DNA of 5,853 nucleotides, from contig CAKUWM010000195.1 of the NCBI GenBank assembly GCA_934699305.1, positions 1 through 5,853 of the forward strand, in the 5' to 3' direction. The notes beneath the pieces were generated by a model, which saw only the letters and a program-made list of their open reading frames with translations, did not search any database and had not been told where the DNA came from. This stretch comes from an uncultured Saprospiraceae bacterium. Lineage in GTDB: Bacteria; Bacteroidota; Bacteroidia; Chitinophagales; Saprospiraceae. Numbering within the stretch: position 1 is the stretch's first letter; each line of letters begins with the position of its first letter. This document shows positions 1 to 5,853 of this stretch, in pieces. The position numbers and the translations under genes are program-made.

Positions 1-605
1 CAGAAGCTGCCGCTGAGAAGATAGGAAGCAATAGCTCGATGGCAAGGGTAGGGGCTTTATATCATGATATTGGTAAGATGAAACAGCCATTTATTTATAC
101 TGAAAATCAAACAAATGTAAATCCACATGATGCACTTGATCACGTGACAAGCGCTAAACTAATCATCGAACATGTACCGGAAGGTGTTAAGATTGCCAAG
201 AAGTATGGTTTGCCTAATATTATTATTGATTTTATAAAGACACACCACGGCACGACTAAGGTGGAGTTTTTCTACAGAAAATTTGTTAAAGAGCATGCTG
301 AGCATGCTGTTGATGAAAAAGTATTTACCTATCCCGGACCAAGACCAAGAACTAAAGAACAGGTAATTGTGATGCTTGCTGATACCGTGGAAGCAGCTGT
401 GAGGAGTTTGGTTAATCCGACAGAAGAAGAGATTAATGACATGGTTGATAAGTTGATCCATGCAAAGATAGAGGGAGGGCAATTAGATAGGTCTGAAATT
501 ACTTTTGAAGATGTCCAGACGTGTATTCGAGTATTCAAGGCGATGTTGCTCAATATGAATCATATAAGAGTAGCGTACCCTGACCCTGTGGATGGAGAAA
601 AGTAA
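1..605 (+). CDS. 7TM-HD family cyclic-dinucleotide phosphodiesterase (PgpH-like), 5'-truncated by window edge
   Basis: This is the C-terminal part of an HD-domain phosphohydrolase. The frame is open from base 3 to a TAA at 603-605, about 200 residues. The ATG at 39 is internal, because the family-like sequence EAAAEKIGSNSS precedes it in frame. Visible metal-site motifs are the HD pair in YHDIGK (bases 63-68), a His in IIEHV (171-173), the double His in THHGT (243-248) and the Asp in MLADTVEAA (381-383). This spacing, together with the YPGPRPRTKEQ segment, is typical of the PgpH/7TM-HD family. In that family an extracellular domain and seven membrane helices precede a cytoplasmic HD domain that hydrolyses cyclic di-AMP to pApA. 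The membrane part and the first metal-binding His lie upstream of the window. Substrate is inferred from family membership only. Bases 292-309 hold a 9-base tandem duplication encoding EHA twice. The gene converges on the thiolase gene. Confidence 0.9.
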   Translation, partial: EAAAEKIGSNSSMARVGALYHDIGKMKQPFIYTENQTNVNPHDALDHVTSAKLIIEHVPEGVKIAKKYGLPNIIIDFIKTHHGTTKVEFFYRKFVKEHAEHAVDEKVFTYPGPRPRTKEQVIVMLADTVEAAVRSLVNPTEEEINDMVDKLIHAKIEGGQLDRSEITFEDVQTCIRVFKAMLLNMNHIRVAYPDPVDGEK

Positions 606-638
606 AAATTATTTTTAAAAAATCGTAGCGTCGTTTTC
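606..638. other. Convergent AT-rich intergenic gap, possible bidirectional terminator
   Basis: Only 33 bases separate the two facing stop codons (TAA at 603-605, and TAG read on the minus strand at 641-639). The gap contains nested AT-only inverted repeats, for example ATTTTT/AAAAAT around base 617. A weak arm pair, AAAA-T-CG with CGTTTT, sits around 619-637 and ends in a T run on the plus strand. Transcripts from both sides must end about here, but the stem is short and GC-poor, so a factor-independent terminator is only a possibility. Confidence 0.25.
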
Positions 639-1847
639 CTACACACTTTCTAATACAGTGGCATAGCCTTGCCCCACGCCAATACACATCGTAACCAAGG
701 CGTACCTTCCCTTATTTCTTTTAAGTTGAAGTGCGGCACTGTGGATTATTCGACTTCCTGACATGCCTAATGGATGACCTAAGGAAATGGCACCACCTTG
801 TGGATTGATGCGTGGATCATCTGCATCCAAATGTAAAGCATCTGTACAAGCTAAAACCTGTGCTGCAAAGGCTTCATTAATCTCTATATGATCCATGTCT
901 GAAATTGTAAGACCTGCTTTAATTAATGCCTTTTGACTGGCCGGCACAGGCCCAATGCCCATGATACGAGGTTCTACACCGGCAACAGCTGAGGAAACTA
1001 TCCTGGCCAAGGGTTGCAAGTTGTGGGAGACTAAAGCTTGTTCAGAAGCAATTAAAAGGGCTGCTGCACCATCATTTAAACCGGAGCTGTTGCCGGCAGT
1101 GACGCTACCTTCCTTTTTAAAAGCTGGTCGTAAGGAGCTTAATATTTCGACAGTTGTATTCTCTCGTGGAAACTCATCTTTGTCAACGATATAGTGTTCA
1201 TGCTTTGACTTGATGACTTCAACAGGAATAATTTCATCTTTAAAAAGATTGGCTTTACGTGCAGCCGCAACTTTAGCTTGAGAGTTATAGGCAAATTGAT
1301 CTTGTCTAATGCGGCTAATTTGGAACTTTTCAGCTAAGTTTTCAGCTGTTTCTCCCATTCCTTCAGAACCATACACGGTTTGAAGGGCTGGATTAATAAA
1401 TCTCCATCCAAAAGATGAATCATACATTTTTGAATCTCTACCAAAAGCAGTGCTTGCTTTGCCGATGACCCATGGTCCACGCGACATATTTTCCACACCT
1501 CCTGAAATAAACAAGTCGCCATCACCGGCTTGAATGGCTCTATGGGCGTGTATTACGGAAGACATCCCGGAGGCACAAAGTCTATTTACCGTCTCTCCGG
1601 GAACTGAAAATGGTAGACCAGCCATGAGAAGACTCATCCTTGCAACATTGCGATTGTCTTCACCTGCTTGATTGGCACAGCCTATAATGACATCATCTAT
1701 GGCGGATAAATCCAAATTGGGATTCTTCTTGATCAAGCCCTTCAAGGCTATTGTTAATAAATCATCAGTACGGACAGGGGCCAAGACGCCGCCAATATTT
1801 CCAATTGGTGTTCTGACACCATCAACTATATAAGATTGTCTGCTCAT
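639..1847 (-). CDS. pcaF: 3-oxoadipyl-CoA thiolase (PcaF/PaaJ-type acetyl-CoA acyltransferase)
   Basis: A complete 402-residue thiolase, matching the roughly 400-residue length of PcaF/PaaJ. All catalytic parts are present: the nucleophilic Cys91 in NRLCASGM, the NEAFA loop at 324-328, His358 in GGAISLGHPLG, and Cys388 in TMCIGVGQG. Segments that favour the 3-oxoadipyl-CoA subgroup over general fatty-acid thiolases are GCANQAGEDNRNVARM (56-71), GWRFINP (147-153), AGVEPRIMGIGPVPA (289-303) and GHPLGMSGSR. The expected reaction is CoA-dependent cleavage of 3-oxoadipyl-CoA to succinyl-CoA and acetyl-CoA, the last step of the phenylacetate and beta-ketoadipate routes, in the cytoplasm. The ATG start gives the usual short N-terminus before VDGVRTPIG. 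It begins 10 bases after the TPR gene ends, with no Shine-Dalgarno sequence, suggesting a shared transcript. No other ring-degradation gene is in view, so a broader beta-oxidation role remains possible; family assignment is firm, exact substrate less so. Confidence 0.85.
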   Translation of the reverse strand: MSRQSYIVDGVRTPIGNIGGVLAPVRTDDLLTIALKGLIKKNPNLDLSAIDDVIIGCANQAGEDNRNVARMSLLMAGLPFSVPGETVNRLCASGMSSVIHAHRAIQAGDGDLFISGGVENMSRGPWVIGKASTAFGRDSKMYDSSFGWRFINPALQTVYGSEGMGETAENLAEKFQISRIRQDQFAYNSQAKVAAARKANLFKDEIIPVEVIKSKHEHYIVDKDEFPRENTTVEILSSLRPAFKKEGSVTAGNSSGLNDGAAALLIASEQALVSHNLQPLARIVSSAVAGVEPRIMGIGPVPASQKALIKAGLTISDMDHIEINEAFAAQVLACTDALHLDADDPRINPQGGAISLGHPLGMSGSRIIHSAALQLKRNKGRYALVTMCIGVGQGYATVLESV

Positions 1848-1857
1848 ATTATATGTT

Positions 1858-3585
1858 TTATTGGATAAATGATTTGGTAGCTATCTTTTTATCGAGGGTT
1901 GAATCCTGGACACCCATTTCTTTGGTAAGATTCCAATATTCCATCGCTTTGACCGTATTTTTATTCATAAAATATACGTCTCCTGCCAATTCGACTATGG
2001 ATGGATATTTGAGACCGTTATCATTGATGGCTTCCTCTACCCATTTAAGTGCGGAGGTATAATTTTTATCTTTAAACTCAATGGAGGCTACCGTTGCATT
2101 GACAAAAGGATCATTTGGGCGGTTAATGACAACCTGATCCATGATTTTTCTGGCGAAAGTGAGCTTTACACCAAATTCAGTCAAAAGTCCTGCTACTTGC
2201 GATTTTAGATCCGTGTTGTTTTTACTCAAAGATTCGGCTTTAGAGAGATATTTTTCTGATGCTTCTTTATTTTTTGTAATAGATTGGGCGATAGTGAAAA
2301 GTACAGCAATAATGGCTGCCTGAGGCTGTGAATCAGAAGCCATTAATTCAGCATTTTGAAGAGTATTTAAAGCATTAGAAATTTCACCGTATTTAATTTG
2401 GGCATAGGCCAAGTTGATATATACATTTAATTTGTTAGGAAAAATATCCAATGTCTGGTTGGCGAAGATTTTCATTTCGTCATATTTCTTAAGATAGTTC
2501 AGTATTAAAAACTTTTGGTCATAGACAGAATAAATTGTTTTATTAAGTTCAATGGATTGATTATATGCCTGAAGAGCTTGGAGATAGTTGCCTAAATGGA
2601 GGCAGATATCTCCTGATAATGCCCATGCTTTAGCTTCGCCGGGGTGGGTTGAAACAAGGATTTCGGATATTTTTTTTAGAGGAGTGATCAAGCTGGTATC
2701 GCCAAATTGAATGTATTTGTCCAAAAAAGGTATAATTTCATTGACCTTTTGGTCTATAGATACATTATTACTCGCAACCAATCCGGTGATTGAAGAGAGT
2801 TTTTGACCTTCAGGGCTTTGAGGAGAGTTTAATTCTTTCATTGCGACATTAGCCCTTGCATTATTTGGGTCAATAGCAAGGATTTCTTTATATAAATTCA
2901 GAGCTTCAACCTTTCTGTCCATATATTGGTATGCCCCGGCCAATCTTTCTTTGTAAAATAAATTATCAGGTGCAATGGCTACGAGATGGCGTAAGGTAGA
3001 AAGGGCATCTTCTGTTTTTTCGGCATTGAGTTGAATCTGAAATTTCCGAAACAAGCTTTCTTCACTTTCCCCAAATTGGGATATCATTCGGTCTATTGAT
3101 TCAATGGCTTTGTCCGGCATACCTGCATCGCTGTATAACCTGGAAAGTTTGATATAATATTCTTCAACGCGGGGGTGGTTAGAAATAATTTGTTCATAAA
3201 TTTCGGCTGCCATCAAAGAGTTTTTCTGGGTTTCATAGATTTGGGCTTCAAATATCGGATAATAAAGGTTTTCTTTGTCTAGGATGGTGGCTTTTTTAGC
3301 ATTCAGTTGTGCATTGTCGTAATCTTTTTCTACAAATAGAGCTCTCGCCAACTCATAATAATAAACCGATTCGGATTTGTTTTCTTTTATCAATCCTTTT
3401 AATATGGGGATAGCGTCTTTAGACTTGCCTATGAGTCGCAATGATATTGCATTGATCAACTTTTCTTCACTTTTGACTTCTTGCTCACTGTAAGTCGTAG
3501 TGTCCTTGGTTGAAATAGTTTCAATCTGGGCAAATCCAACGAGGTGGAAGATGCAAATAAAACCAAAGATCTGTATGTATTTCAC
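1858..3585 (-). CDS. Secreted tetratricopeptide-repeat protein
   Basis: A complete 575-residue protein built almost wholly of TPR helices. The first 20 residues form a signal peptide: Lys2, a hydrophobic core (residues 4-18) and a likely signal peptidase I site near GFA/Q. No lipobox Cys follows, so a soluble periplasmic or exported protein is expected. TPR-like units can be seen near residues 73-106, 107-139, 142-172, 178-206, 209-241, 317-349, 352-383, 385-415 and 529-558. The typical A/G-Y-A and D/N-P positions are clearest at 209-241 and 317-349. A less repetitive segment (about 250-310) separates two repeat blocks. No catalytic domain is seen; such proteins usually scaffold protein complexes, and the partner is unknown. 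The start is GTG (3585-3583): it places the signal peptide correctly, and no in-frame ATG was found in the roughly 30 bases upstream that I checked. It follows dut by 115 bases and precedes the thiolase gene by 10. Confidence 0.85.
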   Translation of the reverse strand: MKYIQIFGFICIFHLVGFAQIETISTKDTTTYSEQEVKSEEKLINAISLRLIGKSKDAIPILKGLIKENKSESVYYYELARALFVEKDYDNAQLNAKKATILDKENLYYPIFEAQIYETQKNSLMAAEIYEQIISNHPRVEEYYIKLSRLYSDAGMPDKAIESIDRMISQFGESEESLFRKFQIQLNAEKTEDALSTLRHLVAIAPDNLFYKERLAGAYQYMDRKVEALNLYKEILAIDPNNARANVAMKELNSPQSPEGQKLSSITGLVASNNVSIDQKVNEIIPFLDKYIQFGDTSLITPLKKISEILVSTHPGEAKAWALSGDICLHLGNYLQALQAYNQSIELNKTIYSVYDQKFLILNYLKKYDEMKIFANQTLDIFPNKLNVYINLAYAQIKYGEISNALNTLQNAELMASDSQPQAAIIAVLFTIAQSITKNKEASEKYLSKAESLSKNNTDLKSQVAGLLTEFGVKLTFARKIMDQVVINRPNDPFVNATVASIEFKDKNYTSALKWVEEAINDNGLKYPSIVELAGDVYFMNKNTVKAMEYWNLTKEMGVQDSTLDKKIATKSFIQ

Positions 3586-3632
3586 CTTAGAAAAATTATT
3601 TTGATTAATAACGTATTTTTAATGCAAAGGTT

Positions 3633-3651
3633 GCTCTTAGCTTAGCTCTTA
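3633..3651. repeat. Short direct repeat in the dut-TPR gap
   Basis: GCTCTTA occurs twice (3633-3639 and 3645-3651), separated by the related GCTTA. It lies about 50 bases upstream of the GTG start of the TPR gene, in the 115-base spacer after dut. It could be a protein-binding site, a replication-slippage product or chance. The rest of the spacer is AT-rich, and I could not place a convincing promoter or terminator in it. Confidence 0.35.
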
Positions 3652-3700
3652 CATGATTTATTTGGTGATAATGTTCATTAAGTGAAAGAAGTCTCAATGT

Positions 3701-4135
3701 TTACTTGCCTCCTGTAGAGCCAAATCCACCCGCACCTCGATCTGTTGGACTTATGTCTTCAACTTCAATTAGACTTACAGTTTCATGGCGGGCAAATACA
3801 ACCTGAGCGATGCGTTCACTGGGATCGATAGTCTGTAATTCATTACTTAGGTTGATCATTGGAACTTTGATCTCGCCTCTATAGTCACTGTCAATTGTGC
3901 CGGGAGCATTGATGACCGTCAATCCTTTTTTTATTGAAAGGCCACTACGGGGTCTAATCTGTGCTTCTGTACCCGGCAATAATTCAATATATAGTCCGGT
4001 AGGAATCAAAATACGTTCCAAAGGGTGTAATTCAATGGATATATCAATATTAGCACGAAGATCCATGCCTGCACTTCCGGAAGTTTCATATCGGGGTAAT
4101 GGATTGCGTGATTTGTTGATTATTTTAACTTGCAT
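3701..4135 (-). CDS. dut: Deoxyuridine 5'-triphosphate nucleotidohydrolase (dUTPase)
   Basis: A complete 144-residue trimeric-type dUTPase, the normal length for the family. It hydrolyses dUTP to dUMP and diphosphate, which keeps uracil out of DNA and supplies dUMP for thymidylate synthesis in the cytoplasm. All five conserved motifs are present in order: AGMDLRA (22-28), RPRSGLS (61-67), INAPGTIDSDYRGEI (75-89), ERIAQVVF (107-114) and the C-terminal RGAGGFGSTG (133-142). Within motif 3, Asp82 is the expected catalytic Asp and Tyr85 the residue that excludes ribonucleotides. Phe138 in motif 5 should stack on the uracil ring. The ATG start gives the usual MQVKIINKS beginning. It is transcribed in the same direction as pyk but is separated from it by 177 bases holding a likely promoter, so it is probably expressed independently of pyk. 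The TPR gene follows 115 bases later. Nothing is missing or unusual. Confidence 0.97.
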   Translation of the reverse strand: MQVKIINKSRNPLPRYETSGSAGMDLRANIDISIELHPLERILIPTGLYIELLPGTEAQIRPRSGLSIKKGLTVINAPGTIDSDYRGEIKVPMINLSNELQTIDPSERIAQVVFARHETVSLIEVEDISPTDRGAGGFGSTGGK

Positions 4136-4158
4136 TGAAAAAAATTAGTTGAACAGGG

Positions 4159-4192
4159 CGAATATACATACTTTTTGCAATAAAAGGTCAAT
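4159..4192 (-). promoter_or_regulatory. Candidate Bacteroidota-type promoter of dut
   Basis: Read on the minus strand, ATTG (4192-4189) is followed after 22 bases by TATATTCG (4166-4159). This is one mismatch from the TAnnTTTG element used by the primary sigma factor of Bacteroidota, with the upstream TTG at an acceptable distance. Transcription would begin roughly 15-20 bases before the dut ATG. The rest of the 177-base pyk-dut gap is AT-rich, with only a TGCA/TGCA mini-hairpin near 4204-4214 and no clear terminator. Match is by eye. Confidence 0.4.
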
Positions 4193-4313
4193 GTTATAGC
4201 CTTTGCATCGTGCATCAATAATAAATACAAGGATTTATTCCCAATGCATGGAGAGAGTAAAATTAATAATTAAATTGTTGCAAGATTAAATAGCGAACAG
4301 AAGAAATGATTCT

Positions 4314-5747
4314 TTATTCTACTACTGCCACTTTCATCATATTAGTCATACCTCGTGCTTTTAAAGGCATTGAGCCAACAAACACAACAGTCTGACCGGA
4401 TTTTATTCTGTTTTTAGACTTTAAAATATGCAAAACTTCCGTGATAGTTTCGTCTGTGGTGTTAAAGCCGTCATAGTAAAAACATCTGACGCCCCAGACT
4501 AAGTTGAGCATTCCTGCTATTTCCTTTCTATCTGAGAAAATAAATATCTCTGCCGGACTTCGGTAAGAAGATATTTTAAAGCCGGTGTAACCCTGAGCGG
4601 TCATTCCAATGATGGCAGATGCTCCCAGTTCTTCGGCTGTTTTAGCAGCATTGAAACAAACAACATCCGACATAAATGTTTCAGATTTGGGGGATGGATA
4701 AGGTCGAATATGATTTTTTGGATAATTTTTTTCAGCTTCAGCGATGATGCGGTTCATAGCCCGGACAGTCTCCACAGGATAGGCACCCACACTAGTTTCT
4801 CCGCTTAACATAACGGCGTCAGTTCCTTCCAATACAGCATTGGCGACATCGGTAACTTCTGCTCTTGTAGGAGATGGATTGGTAATCATACTGTCCATCA
4901 TTTGTGTTGCGACGATGACCGGCTTGCCGTATTGTACACATAGAGCGATAATTCTTTTTTGAATACCGGGCAGCTTTTCTATGGGCATTTCTACACCAAG
5001 GTCTCCTCTTGCTATCATGATACCATCAGAAGCTTTGACAATTTTTTCTATTTTTTCAACGGCCTGCGGTTTTTCTATTTTGGCAATAACACATGCTTGG
5101 TGTTGAAATCGTTTGATTCTTTCTTTGAGATCTTTGATTTCTTTCGGACTACGTACAAATGAAAGAGCTATCCAATTGACCGGTTGGGTCATTAAAAAAT
5201 CAAAATCTTCTATGTCCTTTGTGGTTAATGCCGGTAAAGATACATGTGTATCCGGCAAGTTGACACCTTTGTTGGAGGAAAGCTCTTTGCCAAATAGAAC
5301 CTTTAGTCTCACCCGATCTACATTATTGGTCTCGATGACTTCCAATCCTACCTTGCCATCATCTACCAGGACTTTTTCTCCTACTTCGACATCAGCTGCA
5401 AATTGTTGATAAGACATATATATTTTCTCGGAATTGCCTACACACTTTTCATTGACAAATGTAAGTATATCGCCCGGATGTAGTTCAAGTGAATTGTTCT
5501 CGATTTGACCGACTCTTAGTTTTGGCCCTTGTAAATCAGCAAGGATTCCTATATTGATTTTGTAATCTTTGTTTAGCTTGGTTATTGTTTCAATCTGGCG
5601 GGCAGCTACCTCATGTGAACCGTGAGACATATTGATTCTAAAAACGTCAACTCCAGCCCTAACCATTTCAAGCATGGTTTCATAAGCATCACTGGCGGGG
5701 CCAAGAGTAGCAACAATCTTTGTGTTTTGAAAAGTACGATTTGGCAT
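4314..5747 (-). CDS. pyk: Pyruvate kinase
   Basis: A complete 477-residue pyruvate kinase, a normal length with no C-terminal extension. It transfers phosphate from phosphoenolpyruvate to ADP, giving pyruvate and ATP, the last step of glycolysis. The A domain barrel opens with TKIVATLGPAS (9-19) and FRINMSHG (36-43, with Arg37 and Asn39 as substrate-phosphate ligands). The B-domain lid spans about 72-170. Catalytic Lys223 and metal ligand Glu225 are in IAKIEKPQAV, metal ligand Asp249 is in ARGDLGVEMP, and Thr281 is in VATQMMDS. The C domain (about 350-477) ends in SMPLKARGMTNMMKV. The ADLQGPKLRV segment (70-79) carries Leu72, Gln73, Lys76 and Val79, the combination described for potassium-independent enzymes, in which a lysine replaces the need for a monovalent cation. 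The ATG start fits the family N-terminus. A promoter-like element lies just upstream and dut follows after 177 bases, so pyk is probably monocistronic. Confidence 0.97.
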   Translation of the reverse strand: MPNRTFQNTKIVATLGPASDAYETMLEMVRAGVDVFRINMSHGSHEVAARQIETITKLNKDYKINIGILADLQGPKLRVGQIENNSLELHPGDILTFVNEKCVGNSEKIYMSYQQFAADVEVGEKVLVDDGKVGLEVIETNNVDRVRLKVLFGKELSSNKGVNLPDTHVSLPALTTKDIEDFDFLMTQPVNWIALSFVRSPKEIKDLKERIKRFQHQACVIAKIEKPQAVEKIEKIVKASDGIMIARGDLGVEMPIEKLPGIQKRIIALCVQYGKPVIVATQMMDSMITNPSPTRAEVTDVANAVLEGTDAVMLSGETSVGAYPVETVRAMNRIIAEAEKNYPKNHIRPYPSPKSETFMSDVVCFNAAKTAEELGASAIIGMTAQGYTGFKISSYRSPAEIFIFSDRKEIAGMLNLVWGVRCFYYDGFNTTDETITEVLHILKSKNRIKSGQTVVFVGSMPLKARGMTNMMKVAVVE

Positions 5748-5778
5748 GATGATATCTAAATAAATTTGTTTGAGAATA

Positions 5779-5786
5779 CAAAATTA
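5779..5786 (-). promoter_or_regulatory. Candidate -7 promoter element of pyk
   Basis: On the minus strand these bases read TAATTTTG, an exact match to the Bacteroidota -7 consensus TAnnTTTG. The element ends 31 bases before the pyk ATG, implying a leader of roughly 25 bases. No good TTG (-33) element sits at the usual distance upstream, so the call rests on the -7 match and position. The remaining bases to the window edge (5787-5853) are AT-rich and contain no recognisable gene. Confidence 0.45.
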
Positions 5787-5853
5787 GTGTACTTTTTACA
5801 ATAATTAAGTGATAAATTGTGACAAGAATTTAATTTATAACAATCAATAATAT

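Noticed and set aside
159..553. Two overlapping minus-strand open frames inside the HD-domain gene.
   Set aside because: They are antisense to a gene with clear catalytic motifs, and their translations show no recognisable domain.
39..605. ATG at 39 as the start of a small soluble HD protein.
   Set aside because: The frame is open to the window edge, and the residues before the ATG fit the family, so this is an internal Met of a longer membrane protein.
955..1194. Plus-strand open frame antisense to the thiolase gene.
   Set aside because: The opposite strand encodes conserved thiolase sequence, and the product resembles no known protein.
1334..1525. Minus-strand open frame in another frame of the thiolase gene.
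   Set aside because: It lies wholly within the conserved thiolase reading frame and has no features of its own.
1853..2323. Plus-strand open frames antisense to the 3' end of the TPR gene.
   Set aside because: They have low-complexity translations with no start signal or domain; the TPR frame explains the region.
3586..3700. A promoter for the TPR gene, using TTTG and TAATTTTT near the start.
   Set aside because: The spacing is 26 bases, outside the usual range, and the -7 element would sit almost on the start codon.
3897..4148. Plus-strand open frame antisense to dut.
   Set aside because: It mirrors the conserved dUTPase motifs and has no independent support.
4203..4215. GATGCA direct repeat and TGCA hairpin in the pyk-dut gap, considered as an operator or terminator.
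   Set aside because: The stem is only four pairs and no T run follows, so it is not distinguishable from chance.
4959..5409. Plus-strand open frames antisense to pyk.
   Set aside because: The sense strand carries the catalytic core and B domain of pyruvate kinase; the antisense products are unrecognisable.

Overview
The window looks like a chromosomal housekeeping segment from a member of the Bacteroidota. The DNA is AT-rich. None of the start codons has a convincing Shine-Dalgarno sequence. The upstream region of pyk holds an exact copy of the Bacteroidota -7 promoter element (TAnnTTTG), and dut has a one-mismatch version. The protein families and their order also suit that phylum, but genus or family cannot be read from the sequence alone. 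No RNA gene, CRISPR array, insertion sequence, integrase or phage gene is visible.

Layout. Positions 1-605 (+) carry the C-terminal end of a membrane-anchored HD-domain phosphodiesterase of the 7TM-HD/PgpH type, whose beginning lies outside the window. It converges, across a gap of 33 bases, on a minus-strand block. Read in the direction of transcription, that block is: pyruvate kinase (5747-4314), a 177-base gap, dUTPase (4135-3701), a 115-base gap, a secreted TPR-repeat protein (3585-1858), a 10-base gap, and a thiolase of the 3-oxoadipyl-CoA type (1847-639). The 106 bases beyond pyk (5748-5853) hold its likely promoter and no gene. There is no gene-free stretch longer than about 180 bases.

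The genes do not form one pathway. Pyruvate kinase is the last step of glycolysis, dUTPase keeps uracil out of DNA, the TPR protein is probably a periplasmic or cell-envelope scaffold, and the thiolase belongs to the final step of the phenylacetate or beta-ketoadipate catabolic routes. The HD protein probably degrades cyclic di-AMP. pyk is probably its own transcription unit, dut appears to have its own promoter, and the TPR and thiolase genes are spaced closely enough to share a transcript.

I see no undescribed system. The points most worth a second look are the potassium-independent active-site signature in pyruvate kinase, the ring-cleavage-pathway thiolase placed directly behind the TPR gene without other catabolic genes in view, and the dut-TPR pairing.
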